DNA of 64,000 nt from Candidatus Cloacimonadota bacterium (GTDB lineage: Bacteria; Muiribacteriota; UBA6191). The position numbers and the translations under genes are program-made. The notes below the pieces were generated by a model that made no database searches, was not told the origin of the DNA, and saw only the letters and a list, made by a program, of their open reading frames with translations. Location of the stretch: NCBI GenBank assembly GCA_023954715.1, contig JAGSHD010000008.1, positions 1 to 64,000 of the forward strand. Direction: 5' to 3'. Numbering within the stretch: the stretch's first letter is position 1; every line of letters begins with the position of its first letter. Positions 21,888 through 31,233 of this stretch are shown here, one piece after another.

Positions 21888-22433
21888 ATGATAAACATTG
21901 AAGAAATTCCCAAAAAGCTTGTTCAAGGAGATAGCGTTTCTATCTTGCTTGATTTGCTCCCAACTTATTCAGCACAAGAATATGTCTTAGAATTTGATTT
22001 TAAAGATCAACTCCAATCTTATGACCCTATCGTTTGTTCAACTAACGGGGATTTCTTCTCACTTAACTTATCTAGTGATGTTACAGGTGCTTTTGAAGCT
22101 AATACAATTACCTACCAGGCTAGAGTCTCTAATGCTTTGGGGTTTTCAAAAGTTATAGCAATTGCTACGTTTAAGGTTTTACCTTCATTCAAAAATTTAC
22201 AGCATTATGATTCAAGATCTCACAACAAAAGAACCCTAGAAGCAATCAAAGCCTATATAGAAGGTTACGCTAGTCAAGGACTTAAAAAATATAGAATCAA
22301 CAACAGAGAACTTGAAAGCTTAACCGTTGATGAACTATTAAGATTTAAAGATCACTATGAAAAACTAGTAATCAATGAAAACAGAATAAAAAAGCAAACT
22401 ACATTTCAGCCTATACGAGTTAGGTGGAATTGA
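21888..22433 (+). CDS. Head-tail protein with C-terminal gpW-like domain
   Basis: The 181-residue protein has a beta-rich N-terminal half (SVSILLDLLPTYSAQEYVLEF) and a C-terminal helical domain: DSRSHNKRTLEAIKAYIEGY, then ESLTVDELLRFKDHYEKL. The latter matches the short gpW fold that joins head and tail in lambda. Its place between terminase and portal is that of gene W. It overlaps the portal start by one base (TGATG). The fused N-terminal domain is unusual compared with the 68-residue lambda protein. Confidence 0.6.
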   Translation: MINIEEIPKKLVQGDSVSILLDLLPTYSAQEYVLEFDFKDQLQSYDPIVCSTNGDFFSLNLSSDVTGAFEANTITYQARVSNALGFSKVIAIATFKVLPSFKNLQHYDSRSHNKRTLEAIKAYIEGYASQGLKKYRINNRELESLTVDELLRFKDHYEKLVINENRIKKQTTFQPIRVRWN

Positions 22434-23842
22434 TGAAAACTAAGTTAAGTACAAGAAAGTTTTCATCAGCTAGTATTGATCGTTTACTAGGAAGCTTTGA
22501 TCATGCAGACCCGATGGGGATTAATGAAAAGCTAAAGTCCTCTCTATCAACTATGAGAGATAGGACCAGACAAGGGGCAAGAGACAACGAATATATAATT
22601 CAATACATAAATTATATGATTGCCAACGTCATTGGACCAGAAGGAATCAGACTTCAAGTTAAGACAAGCAATAAAAAGGTTAATAAACTCCTTGAAAGTA
22701 AATGGAAGGAGTTTTGTAGAAGAAAGAACTTTTCTATAGATCAGAGTGTTTCTTGTTGTGAAGCACAGGCATTGGCTCTTAGATCTTTACTGATTGATGG
22801 TGAATACATCATAAAAAAAGAAATGGTAGTCATTGCAGATAAACCAACTTTTGCCATTCGATTTATCAATCCAGATAGATTAGATGAAAATAATACATCT
22901 TATTCAGAAACAAATGATATAAAAATGGGAATTGAAAAAGACTCTTTAGGAAGAGTACTCAATTATCACATTTTAAAGGGCAATCCAAGAGCCTATTTTA
23001 TAGATCCAAAAGCTAGATTATCTCAATCGATTCCTTCAAAACAAATTATACATGGCTTTGTAATTGAGTTTGTAGATCAAGTTAGAGGTATACCAAAGAT
23101 TCAATCAGTTCTTACTAGGCTAAAACTATTGTCTAGATATGATAAGGCAGTATTGGTTGCTGTAATTATATCTGCTCAAACTATGGGCTTTTTTACTAAA
23201 GATTTAAATGACTCTGAACTTGATGAGTATGGTGATGAACAAGAAGAGCAAGAGCCATTATATATCGAAGCAGAAGCAGGTTCTTTTCAAGAGCTTCCTC
23301 CTGGATACAATCTACAAGAGTTTGATCCAAAGTTTCCACAAGATAACTATGAAAACTTCACCACAAGGCAGTTACAAGCTATCTCATCAGGACTTGGTTG
23401 TTCTTATTCAGCTTTGTCTTCTGATTTAACTAAGGTTTCTTATTCATCAATGAGGCAAGGTGCTTTAAATGATAGAGAAAGTTTTAAGCAGCTTCAAAGT
23501 ATTTTAGTTCATCAATTTTTACAACCAATATTTGAAGAGTTTTTGTCTTTTGAAAGAGACTTTGGAAACGATATATTAATCTCTTCTAGAAGTTTTGATT
23601 TCTTAAACCAAGCTAAATGGCAATGTAGACGTTGGGATTGGGTGGATCCTTTAAAAGATGCTAGTGCCAATAAAACAAATGTTGAGTCTGGTTTTATGAC
23701 TCAGGAGCAAGTTTGGATTAACCAAGGCTTAGATCCAGAAGAACAGTGGGAAAAGTGGCAAGAGCAATTAGAAAAATATAAATCGATTGGCTTTACTAAT
23801 CATGAGGAAATGAAATCAAATGAAAATATCCCAAAGGTCTAA
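22433..23842 (+). CDS. Portal protein, lambda family
   Basis: The 469-residue protein forms the dodecameric portal through which DNA is packaged. Family features are DRTRQGARDNEYIIQYINYM (N-terminal), DGEYIIKKEMV, RFINPDRLDENN, VDQVRGIPKIQSVL and SYSSMRQGALNDRESFK, all typical of lambda gpB-type portals. The length is normal. I chose the ATG at 22433 that overlaps the preceding stop. Its 3' end overlaps the protease-capsid gene by 23 bases. Confidence 0.9.
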   Translation: MKTKLSTRKFSSASIDRLLGSFDHADPMGINEKLKSSLSTMRDRTRQGARDNEYIIQYINYMIANVIGPEGIRLQVKTSNKKVNKLLESKWKEFCRRKNFSIDQSVSCCEAQALALRSLLIDGEYIIKKEMVVIADKPTFAIRFINPDRLDENNTSYSETNDIKMGIEKDSLGRVLNYHILKGNPRAYFIDPKARLSQSIPSKQIIHGFVIEFVDQVRGIPKIQSVLTRLKLLSRYDKAVLVAVIISAQTMGFFTKDLNDSELDEYGDEQEEQEPLYIEAEAGSFQELPPGYNLQEFDPKFPQDNYENFTTRQLQAISSGLGCSYSALSSDLTKVSYSSMRQGALNDRESFKQLQSILVHQFLQPIFEEFLSFERDFGNDILISSRSFDFLNQAKWQCRRWDWVDPLKDASANKTNVESGFMTQEQVWINQGLDPEEQWEKWQEQLEKYKSIGFTNHEEMKSNENIPKV

Positions 23843-25715
23843 TAATTCGACCAAAAAAAATGGAAAATCAACTAGAGAGTACCAGTTGTTGGGTATTGCA
23901 GAAAAAGAAGATCCAAATGTTTTTGAGATATCATTTTCATCAGAAGTATTGGTCAAAAGATGGTTTGGCAATGAAGTACTAGACCATGAAAGAGCTGACT
24001 TTAAGTTTATCTCATCAGGTAGAGCGCCATTGTTGTTAGATCATGATCATACAAGACAAATTGGTGTGATTGAAGATGCTTGGATAGATAAAAAAATTGG
24101 TAGAGCCAGGATTCGGTTTTCTAAAAATGAAGAGACCAAACCTGTTATCCAAGATGTAAGAGATGGAATAAAAAAGAATGTATCTGTTGGGTATGAGTTT
24201 TTTGATCCAAAAGTAGTAGATGAACGAGAAGGAGTAGAAACCTATAAGGTAGGTTTTAGCCCTCTTGAAATATCTATTGTATCTGTACCAGCGGATAAAA
24301 ATGTTGGATTTGATCGATCACAAATCGATGAAAAACAAGAGCAAATTAACAGAGAAATTTTTCAAAATATTTTAACAAAAAAGGATGAATCTATCATGCC
24401 AAAAGAAACACAAGATGCTTTAGATGAAACTAGAAGTAAATCAAGTCAAGTAGAGACAAGATCTCAAGATCCAATTTCAACTGAAAAAGTTGAATTAATC
24501 AAAAAAGAAGCAAGAGCGGAAGCAATTCAAATAGAGAAAAAAAGAGTTAAAGATATTAGTGATTTAGCTAAGACTAGAAACTTAATAGAGCTGGGCTCAA
24601 AAGCAATTGCAGAAGAAACAACTTTTGATGAGTTTAGAAGTAAAGTATTTGATGAACTAGAAACCAGATACAATAACTTTGAGACCAAAGAAACTAACTC
24701 AGGTCTAGAGTTTTCAAAAAGAGAAAAACAACAATACTCCTTTGGTAAAATCGCTAGTGCAGTATTATCTGGAGATCTTTCAAGAGCGGATCTTGGATTA
24801 GATGTTTCACAGAGTTTAGAAAAGCAATTTAATAAAAGGTCTAGTGGTATCTTGATCCCATTTAACGCTCCTATGAGTGGGATTGCAAAACGTGATCAGC
24901 TTGCAGGTACTATGAATATTGGTGGTGCGTTTGTGCCAGAGCATTTAAGTACAACCATGCAAGATATATTACGTGATCAGTTAATCACCTCTAATGTTGG
25001 TGTTACTACACTTTATGGATTATCTGGTCATCCAAAGTTTCCAAGAAAGTTATCCGCTTCTAGTCCTAATATGGTGGATGAAAATACAGCAGGTAATAAG
25101 TCAATTTTAACTTTTGATCAAGTTGGAATGCTTCCAAAAAAGGGTACAACTTATGTAGAGATCTCAGATACTTTGCTTTTACAGTCTAATACAGACTTTG
25201 ATCGTATGGTAGAGCAAGATTTAATGGATGGAGTGATTCAATATATTGATGATCAGTTTTTGAATGGTGATGGAGTTGGTAACAACATCAAAGGCATAAA
25301 AAACATCACTGGTGTAAATACCTTTGTACTCGGTACTGCAAACTCTCCTACCTATGATGAAGTTGTAAATATGGAAACCTTAGTAGCGAGCTCAAAAGTA
25401 CGCATGGAGAATATGAGTTATATCACTTCTCCAAATATCTATGGCAAGCTCAAAACAACCTCAAAAGATGCTGGATCAGGTCGCTTCATCTTAGAAAATC
25501 AAAGACTAAATGACTACCAAGTTTACAGAACAACTCTGGTTAACAATGAGCTTATTTTTGGTAAGTGGAATGAGTCGGTTTTAGGTTTCTTTGGAGCTAT
25601 TGAGTTATTAAGAGAAAGAGATCCAAGAACAGGTGAATGGGTACTTGCAGTACACTTTCATTTTGATCATCTTTGTCGTCAGCCAAGTGCATTTACTATC
25701 ACAACAAACGTATAA
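23820..25715 (+). CDS. Fused prohead protease and HK97-type major capsid protein
   Basis: The 631-residue protein combines two functions. Residues about 20-160 form a prohead protease with RAPLLLDHDHTRQIGVIEDA (candidate catalytic His) and KKNVSVGYEF. About 160-290 is a charged scaffold-like delta domain. The rest is an HK97-fold capsid protein (GGAFVPEHLSTTMQDILRDQ, QYIDDQFLNGDGVGNNIKGI). Protease-capsid fusions occur in some siphophages and imply self-processing in cis. It lies directly after the portal gene. Confidence 0.88.
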   Translation: MKISQRSNNSTKKNGKSTREYQLLGIAEKEDPNVFEISFSSEVLVKRWFGNEVLDHERADFKFISSGRAPLLLDHDHTRQIGVIEDAWIDKKIGRARIRFSKNEETKPVIQDVRDGIKKNVSVGYEFFDPKVVDEREGVETYKVGFSPLEISIVSVPADKNVGFDRSQIDEKQEQINREIFQNILTKKDESIMPKETQDALDETRSKSSQVETRSQDPISTEKVELIKKEARAEAIQIEKKRVKDISDLAKTRNLIELGSKAIAEETTFDEFRSKVFDELETRYNNFETKETNSGLEFSKREKQQYSFGKIASAVLSGDLSRADLGLDVSQSLEKQFNKRSSGILIPFNAPMSGIAKRDQLAGTMNIGGAFVPEHLSTTMQDILRDQLITSNVGVTTLYGLSGHPKFPRKLSASSPNMVDENTAGNKSILTFDQVGMLPKKGTTYVEISDTLLLQSNTDFDRMVEQDLMDGVIQYIDDQFLNGDGVGNNIKGIKNITGVNTFVLGTANSPTYDEVVNMETLVASSKVRMENMSYITSPNIYGKLKTTSKDAGSGRFILENQRLNDYQVYRTTLVNNELIFGKWNESVLGFFGAIELLRERDPRTGEWVLAVHFHFDHLCRQPSAFTITTNV

Positions 25716-25731
25716 ATTATAAAGGAAAGTC

Positions 25732-25917
25732 ATGTCTATTTTAAATGTAAAATTGATTAAAAACATCATCATTAATGGTAAACCAGGAAAGATTGATGAA
25801 GTCCATCCAGTAGAAGATCAAGATGCTAAATTTTTGGTAGCTCAAGGGTCAGCTAGGATTTATTTGGATTCTGAAAAACAAGCAGAAGAGTCTGTCAAAA
25901 AGCCAAGTAAGAAGTAG
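25732..25917 (+). CDS. Small head-associated protein
   Basis: The 61-residue protein (MSILNVKLIKNIIINGKPGK, then HPVEDQDAKFLVAQGSARIY) has a beta-rich body and a Lys-rich tail. Its strand pattern is typical of short phage proteins following the capsid gene. It has an AAGGAAAG ribosome-binding site, and its stop overlaps the GTG of the next gene. Possibly a head decoration or joining factor; not recognised with certainty. Confidence 0.6.
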   Translation: MSILNVKLIKNIIINGKPGKIDEVHPVEDQDAKFLVAQGSARIYLDSEKQAEESVKKPSKK

Positions 25918-26231
25918 TGATAAAAGAAAATTTTGATATTTTTTTCAACCTCAACGGTCATGCTCAGTTAGCACGTTTTGAAAGCCTAGAAACAGGGTTA
26001 AGTAAAAATGTAAAAGTAATAGAGGATCGACCATTTGAGGTTGCTGGTAACTTTCTACAAAATGAGAGTTCTCATCCTTATATTAATACGGTTGTTGAGT
26101 GGATCAATGGCTTTAAACGTGGTGATTATATTTATCTAAATTATGCCAAAGCGAATCAAGTGAAATACAAGATTAAAAACTTTGAAGCAGATCACACAGG
26201 TTTAGTAGATATAAGGGTTACGGTCGTTTAG
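25917..26231 (+). CDS. Head-tail joining protein, gpFII-like
   Basis: The 104-residue protein starts with GTG inside the preceding TAG (TAGTG). It is all-beta by eye, with FFNLNGHAQLARFESLET and VVEWINGFKRGDYIYLNYAK, and lies between the capsid gene and the tail terminator. That is the place of lambda FII-type connectors that finish the head for tail attachment. The assignment is by position, size and fold impression. Confidence 0.55.
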   Translation: MIKENFDIFFNLNGHAQLARFESLETGLSKNVKVIEDRPFEVAGNFLQNESSHPYINTVVEWINGFKRGDYIYLNYAKANQVKYKIKNFEADHTGLVDIRVTVV

Positions 26232-26233
26232 TT

Positions 26234-26659
26234 ATGGCTCATGTTAGAAGACAAGTTAGAGATAGACTGATCTTTAAGATGAAAGAGATCCCAGAGTTTA
26301 AAAAGGTTTTTAATACCTCTATTTTTGCAATCGATAAAGCAGATTTACCAGCAATTAATATTTTTACTGAGTCAGACAAGTTAGATGAAAACATGGGTTA
26401 TATCCAGGTTAGAAATCAAACAGTTTCTTTGAGTATTCATGGAGAGGGTGGAAATGTTGTTGATGATTTGGATGAATTATTGGTTTTGGTGGAAAAAAAA
26501 CTGCAAGAAGATCCAACACTTGATGGAGTCTTAAAGAGTCTATTTTTCTTTAAAATAGAGTCAAGCTTTGAAGATGCTGATAGTGCTAGAGGTGAAATAG
26601 AGTTAAGTATCAATTGTTTATATGAAATTGATGAAAGAGATCCAGAGATCTTTTTATAG
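26234..26659 (+). CDS. Tail terminator, gpU-like minor tail protein
   Basis: The 141-residue protein (HVRRQVRDRLIFKMKEI at the start, LPAINIFTESD, then LDGVLKSLFFFKIESSFEDA and IELSINCLYEI at the end) has the alpha/beta pattern of gpU tail terminators, which cap the growing tail tube and join it to the head. It lies directly before the tube gene, as U precedes V in lambda. Confidence 0.75.
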   Translation: MAHVRRQVRDRLIFKMKEIPEFKKVFNTSIFAIDKADLPAINIFTESDKLDENMGYIQVRNQTVSLSIHGEGGNVVDDLDELLVLVEKKLQEDPTLDGVLKSLFFFKIESSFEDADSARGEIELSINCLYEIDERDPEIFL

Positions 26660-26670
26660 AAAGGTAAAAA

Positions 26671-27054
26671 ATGGGAAGTTTTCACGGAAAAGATGGAGCT
26701 ATTGATGTTGATGGGACCGCTGTTGGCAGAATCACTCAATTTCAAGTAGATCAATCTGCTGATGTAGCTGATGATACGGTAATGGGTGATGAATGGAAAA
26801 CCAATTTAGTTGGCCAAAAGTCATGGAGTGGATCTTTAACTTGTAAGTTGGACAAAGCAGTTGATGCAGGTCAACTATTATTGGTTGTAGGTGCTACAGT
26901 TTTACTTAACTTAAAACCTGATGGTACTAAGATTATGGCTGGGACTGCCATTGTTACAGGTCGTGGTACACCAGTAAATAAAGATAGTGGAGTAGAGTTG
27001 TCTATAAATTTTACAGGTAGTGGTGCTTTAACGGATGGAATGTTGGTGGTTTAA
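26671..27054 (+). CDS. Major tail tube protein
   Basis: The 127-residue protein (GSFHGKDGAIDVDGTAVGRI, WKTNLVGQKSWSGSLTCKLD, a C-terminal VELSINFTGSGALTDGMLVV) matches siphophage tail tube proteins that form hexameric rings. It has a good ribosome-binding site (AAAGGTAAAA) and is followed after 3 bases by the tail assembly chaperone gene. It functions as gpV does. Confidence 0.85.
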   Translation: MGSFHGKDGAIDVDGTAVGRITQFQVDQSADVADDTVMGDEWKTNLVGQKSWSGSLTCKLDKAVDAGQLLLVVGATVLLNLKPDGTKIMAGTAIVTGRGTPVNKDSGVELSINFTGSGALTDGMLVV

Positions 27055-27057
27055 AAA

Positions 27058-27411
27058 ATGAGTGTAATTAACAATGCTATCAAGCACTTTCAAAAACAAG
27101 AACGAAAAGAGATTGAAGTACCTGAGTGGGAGACTACTTTATATCTTCCTCCAATGAATCTAGAAGAAAGAAACAGAGTTTATGATGATCAAAATTTAAA
27201 ACATGACCTTGCTGTTGAGTACTTAGTTTTAAAAGCCCAAAACAAAGAAGGTCAAAATGTTTTTGCTCCTGCTGATGCTTTTAAACTTCAAAACTCAGTA
27301 GATCCAGAGATCATCAACAAGATCTTTATCTTAGGGCAAAAAGTGGAAGAGATTGAAAAAAAAAGCAAAGATTCAGAAAAGATCAACATCTCTTTGCCCA
27401 ATTCCAAATAG
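27058..27411 (+). CDS. Tail assembly chaperone, gpG-like
   Basis: The 117-residue protein is helical (WETTLYLPPMNLEERNRVYD, VDPEIINKIFILGQKVEEIE) and lies between the tube and tape-measure genes, where siphophages encode the G and G-T chaperones that coat the tape measure. Near its 3' end is a nine-A run (27356-27364) giving a slippery A AAA AAA in the zero frame. A -1 shift there opens a frame to 27551. The short protein is the zero-frame product. Confidence 0.8.
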   Translation: MSVINNAIKHFQKQERKEIEVPEWETTLYLPPMNLEERNRVYDDQNLKHDLAVEYLVLKAQNKEGQNVFAPADAFKLQNSVDPEIINKIFILGQKVEEIEKKSKDSEKINISLPNSK

Positions 27412-27551
27412 CGAAACTATTACACAAAACTCATGCTGAAATTGTAAGTATCTCAGTAGATGAATTTGATAATTGGATGGCATTTTTTGATGTATTAGAA
27501 GAACAAGAAGATAAAGAGAAAGGTAAGAAACAAGAAGATCATGAATGCTAG
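27357..27551 (+). CDS. -1 frameshift extension giving the G-T-like chaperone
   Basis: From the A-run the -1 frame continues without a stop past the zero-frame TAG at 27409-27411 to TAG 27549-27551. It encodes QHLFAQFQIAKLLHKTH, then EIVSISVDEFDNWMAFFDVL and an acidic Lys/Glu tail. There is no start codon of its own with a ribosome-binding site, and it overlaps the tape-measure start by 11 bases. This is the classical G/GT arrangement, which in lambda uses a -1 slip at low frequency. Confidence 0.75.
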   Translation, partial: KKKQRFRKDQHLFAQFQIAKLLHKTHAEIVSISVDEFDNWMAFFDVLEEQEDKEKGKKQEDHEC

Positions 27552-29715
27552 TGAAGTTAAATTAAGAATCGTTGCTGAGGACAGAGCTAAAAAGGAATTT
27601 GTAGCTTTGAATAGAACGGTGAAACATTTGGGTAGTGAACTAGGCTATCTAAAGAATAATACTTCACAATTAAAAAATGCTACAGACAAGTCTAAGAAAT
27701 CAATAAGTGCTCAACAAAGAGTTATGTCTAAACTTAAAAATACTGTTGTATCTTTGGCTTTGGCCATGGGTATTGGTGGTCTTGCTAAAGAGATCACAAA
27801 CACCGCTCAATCACTTGAAAAAACAAACAGACTTTTAAAGTTAACGATTGGCACTCAAAAAGAAGCTAGAGTTGAGTTTGAAAAGATGAAACGAACAGCA
27901 ATCGGTTTAAAGTTAGATTATCAAACAGTTACTGAAGAGTATGCAAGTTTTATAGCAGGTGGTAAATCATCAAAAGTATCACTAGAAGAGCAAGGAAGGG
28001 TATTTCTAGCAGTAGCAAAAAGTGCCTCAGTTTTACAGCTTTCTACTGATGATACCAAAGGAACATTTAGAGCCTTATCTCAAATGATGGGTAAAGGTGT
28101 AGTCTCTATGGAAGAGATGAGACAACAATTATCCGAGCGATTACCAATGGCTATGGCAGTGACAGCAACAGAAATGGGTCTAACAACAGCAGAGTTAATA
28201 GACTTTATATCTACAGGTAGTGTTATGGCAGAAGATTTGTTTCCTGCTTTATCAAGAGGACTTGAAAAAACATTTGGAGAAACAGCAAAAAATATATCAG
28301 GGGCAAAAGCTAGTTTAAACAATTTAAGAAATGAGTTTACTCTCTTAAAAGAAGAAGCAATCAAATCAGGCATTATGGGTGTCTTTGAGACACTAACCAA
28401 TCTAAGTAGTGACTTTTTGAAAAACACCAGACTTGGTATCCGTGAGATAGATAAATATTTTGGTAAAAAACAAAAGAAGGTTAACAATCCAAAGGGTAAA
28501 AGAAAGATTGTTTCTAGTGACTCAGTAGAAAAGCAACTAAAGAGATTGAAGCTAAAAAGGTCTAATTGGACTAGACGTATTAAAGAGCTAGGAAAAGAAA
28601 ATGCGGTTTCATTAAGGCGTGATCTAGCTAGTTTAAACGCAGATATAGTTTTGCTAGAACACAAATTAAACTCAATGACTATGGGTTTAACTAAAAAAGC
28701 TTTTAGTGATCGTTGGATCTTAAAGACAAAAGAGAAAAGAAACAAAAGTCTAAAAAGTAAGAAACCACAATTAGATAAAAAAGGTCGTAAACAAGGTAAA
28801 AAAGGAGCAAAAGAAAAAGCTCCAGTTGTAGAAATAGATTTTAAAAAGCGTTTCCAAGATAGAAAAGATAAAGCTAAAAAAGAAGCAGAAAGAAAGAGAC
28901 TCTTAAAGAGGCAACAATCTGAACAAAAAAGACTTTTGAAACAAAAGCAAAGAGAAGAGAAAAGACAAGCTGATAAGTTAAAACGTGAAAAAGAGAAAAA
29001 GGCTAAAGACCTTGAACGTATAGACTTAAAAAGAACTCGTCAGGGAGATCATTTAGTAGATTCCTATAAAACTCAACTAGAGGTACTACAAGAACAAAAA
29101 AATGAGCTAACTGCTTTGTATGAATTATCCAAAAAAACTAAAAAAGAATACATCTCAGATGAAGACTATGTAAAGACTACTAAGCGAATCAATCAGCAAA
29201 TCAACGAGATTAAAAATCAGGGTCAAAGTACTTTTAAAAGTTTAAAAGACTTATCTAAGGATTGGGTGGATAGCTTTTCAGATCAATTAACAAATATGTT
29301 AGTTAAGGGTAAAGGATCATGGTCTGATCTTAGAGACTCTATGCTATCCACTATATCTAGCACTTATTTAAATAATGTGATTTCAGCTGGTACAAGTAAA
29401 TTGATGAGCGGAGTGTTTGGTTTTTCTGGAGGTGGAGTTTTAAAAGCAGGGAGAGTAGGAAAAGTTGGAGAGTCAGGTACAGAATATATAGCTCCAGTTT
29501 CTTATGATCGACGAATATTTAATTCTGAAGAAACAAAAAGTATGAGTAGGTTTTCATCATCAAATCCAGCGGATCACTCCAATTTGATAGTGAATGTAAA
29601 TATTTCTACTGGAGTTCAATCAACTGTGAGATCAGAGGTTTTAAACTTGATACCAAACATCACACAAGCTGTATCAGCAGGAATAAATAATAGATCAAGG
29701 AGAAATTCAACCTAA
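27541..29715 (+). CDS. Tape measure protein
   Basis: The 724-residue protein sets tail length. The N-terminal third is a tape-measure domain with VSMEEMRQQLSERLPMAMAV (about 188-207), the conserved EEL/MRQQLxERLP motif. Then come Lys/Glu-rich coiled coil (about 420-500) and a C-terminal membrane-active region near FSGGGVLKAGRVGKVGESG, where many tape measures have a Gly-rich phrase. It is shorter than lambda gpH, so the tail should be shorter. Confidence 0.88.
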   Translation: MNASEVKLRIVAEDRAKKEFVALNRTVKHLGSELGYLKNNTSQLKNATDKSKKSISAQQRVMSKLKNTVVSLALAMGIGGLAKEITNTAQSLEKTNRLLKLTIGTQKEARVEFEKMKRTAIGLKLDYQTVTEEYASFIAGGKSSKVSLEEQGRVFLAVAKSASVLQLSTDDTKGTFRALSQMMGKGVVSMEEMRQQLSERLPMAMAVTATEMGLTTAELIDFISTGSVMAEDLFPALSRGLEKTFGETAKNISGAKASLNNLRNEFTLLKEEAIKSGIMGVFETLTNLSSDFLKNTRLGIREIDKYFGKKQKKVNNPKGKRKIVSSDSVEKQLKRLKLKRSNWTRRIKELGKENAVSLRRDLASLNADIVLLEHKLNSMTMGLTKKAFSDRWILKTKEKRNKSLKSKKPQLDKKGRKQGKKGAKEKAPVVEIDFKKRFQDRKDKAKKEAERKRLLKRQQSEQKRLLKQKQREEKRQADKLKREKEKKAKDLERIDLKRTRQGDHLVDSYKTQLEVLQEQKNELTALYELSKKTKKEYISDEDYVKTTKRINQQINEIKNQGQSTFKSLKDLSKDWVDSFSDQLTNMLVKGKGSWSDLRDSMLSTISSTYLNNVISAGTSKLMSGVFGFSGGGVLKAGRVGKVGESGTEYIAPVSYDRRIFNSEETKSMSRFSSSNPADHSNLIVNVNISTGVQSTVRSEVLNLIPNITQAVSAGINNRSRRNST

Positions 29716-30305
29716 TGTATCCACTGGAGTTTCCTACATATTTGATTAGAAACTTAAGTTACCGCCTTGTAAGAATACAAGGAGTAAATACTTCTGTTTT
29801 TACAGGACATCAGGAGGTTTTTGATCATGGTCATTATTGGGAGGGTGAATTAACCCTAAAAGCTCTAAATAAGAGTGAAGCGTTTTTATTTCAGTCATTT
29901 TTATTAAAATTAAAGGGACTGTTAGGGTCATTCACTATGGCTTTTAAAGATAAAGAAGTTCCTCTAGGAGAAGCAAATAGAACTCCGATTATAAATAGCT
30001 TTATAAGTGATACAAAACTAGAAGTTTCTAACCTATTAGCAAATCAAACGCTATTAAAAAGTGGAGATATGCTTGGGTTTTCTAATGGCGAATACAAAAT
30101 GTTAGTAGAAGATTTAACAGCAGATGCACAAGGAGTTGCACTGGCTACAATTGAGCCAGGACTTAGAGTTTATCCAGGGCTTGGATCTAGCATAGATATA
30201 AACCCAGCCAAGGGGGTTTTTAGATTATCAAATCAGGTAGATTTTGTAGTTTCTAATGCCATGCACTATAGCTTTTCAATGTCTTTTAGAGAAGTAATTG
30301 CATGA
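29715..30305 (+). CDS. Minor tail protein, gpM-like position
   Basis: The 196-residue protein (FPTYLIRNLSYRLVRIQG, FTGHQEVFDHGHYWEGELTL) is mostly beta and starts in the stop of the tape-measure gene. In lambda the next genes are M and L, minor tail proteins at the tail tip. The N-terminal phrase with a Trp-containing strand resembles distal-tail proteins. Specific assignment to M is by position. Confidence 0.6.
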   Translation: MYPLEFPTYLIRNLSYRLVRIQGVNTSVFTGHQEVFDHGHYWEGELTLKALNKSEAFLFQSFLLKLKGLLGSFTMAFKDKEVPLGEANRTPIINSFISDTKLEVSNLLANQTLLKSGDMLGFSNGEYKMLVEDLTADAQGVALATIEPGLRVYPGLGSSIDINPAKGVFRLSNQVDFVVSNAMHYSFSMSFREVIA

Positions 30306-30826
30306 CAAACTCTCGATTTAGATTTTTTATTAAATTGGATTTTTCACCTGATCCTGCATATATCTGGACTGGGAGCGGTGAGATTGAATTCAATCAAAAT
30401 ACATATTATGGAGTTGGGGATATGGGTGATATATCTCAGGTCCAAGAAAGTACGACTCTGCAAGCAAATGGAGTTGATTTAACTTTATTTGGATGGCCAT
30501 CAAATTACATTCATCATGCTTTAAATGCAGATTATTCGGGTAAGAGTGCATTGATATGGTGTGCTTACTTAAATAGTGATCTAAAAACTTTCTCTAAATC
30601 TCCTAGGTTATGGTTTCGAGGGAGAATGGACAAGATGGTAGTGATTGACTCGAGTGAGCACTCTACGATTGAAATTTCATGTGAACAAGGTGCTATTGAC
30701 TTTAACAGAGCCAGGCTTCAAATGTGGAGTCATGAAGATCAACAAAATAGAAGCAAACCAATAGTAGATTTAGGGTGTCAGTACATAGAGCAAACAGCAG
30801 GAAAGGAAATAAAATGGGGAAGGTAA
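30302..30826 (+). CDS. Minor tail protein, gpL-like position
   Basis: The 174-residue protein (FFIKLDFSPDPAYIWTGSGE, NQNTYYGVGDMGDISQVQES, SSEHSTIEISCEQGAIDFNR) overlaps the preceding stop by 4 bases. Its WTGSGEI..NQNTYYGVGDMGDIS phrase is typical of phage tail-tip proteins that sit between tape measure and host-specificity genes. It probably joins the tail tube to the baseplate-like tip. Confidence 0.65.
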   Translation: MTNSRFRFFIKLDFSPDPAYIWTGSGEIEFNQNTYYGVGDMGDISQVQESTTLQANGVDLTLFGWPSNYIHHALNADYSGKSALIWCAYLNSDLKTFSKSPRLWFRGRMDKMVVIDSSEHSTIEISCEQGAIDFNRARLQMWSHEDQQNRSKPIVDLGCQYIEQTAGKEIKWGR

Positions 30827-31233
30827 AAACACTATCTAGTGTAATTTTAAAATATAAATCCTTAACTTTTAAATATGGTGTTTGCGATTGTTGTTTGTTT
30901 ACAAAAGACGTTGTTGAAGCAATCCATGGAGTAAAAATCAATCATCCAATCCATCGAGGAATAAGACAAGATTTTAAAAATATCTTTAAAGAGTTTCAAG
31001 CAAAAAACACAAAGCAATTTATAGAAAATATTTTACTTCAAAACGACTTCAAAGAGGTAGAAGATAAAACGATTTTACATGGTGATGTGGTAGTGGTTAA
31101 AAATGGTCGCAGATTTATAAGCTCTGTTTGTATCAATGATCGTTTAACTTCTGTCAACGAAAATGGCATTTGTATTTTACCAAACTTATATCTTGAAAAA
31201 GTATATCGGTATATGGGTGTAAATCATGGGTAA
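30814..31233 (+). CDS. Tail-tip Cys-containing hydrolase-like protein, gpK/NlpC-P60-like position
   Basis: The ATG at 30814 (overlapping the L-like gene) gives 139 residues. YGVCDCCLFTKDVVEAIHG has the CxxF phrase of phage DUF6950/NlpC-type proteins, and GDVVVVKNGRRF gives the second conserved strand; a catalytic His is less clear. In lambda the K protein here is a peptidoglycan-acting tail peptidase. An in-frame GTG at 30775 is less likely. The 3' end overlaps the tip protein gene by 8 bases. Confidence 0.6.
   Translation: MGKVKTLSSVILKYKSLTFKYGVCDCCLFTKDVVEAIHGVKINHPIHRGIRQDFKNIFKEFQAKNTKQFIENILLQNDFKEVEDKTILHGDVVVVKNGRRFISSVCINDRLTSVNENGICILPNLYLEKVYRYMGVNHG

Noticed and set aside
28080-28745. 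A 221-codon open frame antisense to the tape-measure gene
   Set aside because: It lies wholly inside a well-supported gene and its product is a low-complexity Phe/Ser/Leu mirror of the Lys/Glu-rich sense strand; no ribosome-binding site or domain supports it.
30702-30941. Antisense frame across the L-like and K-like tail genes
   Set aside because: It overlaps two coupled, well-supported genes on the other strand and has no start signal.
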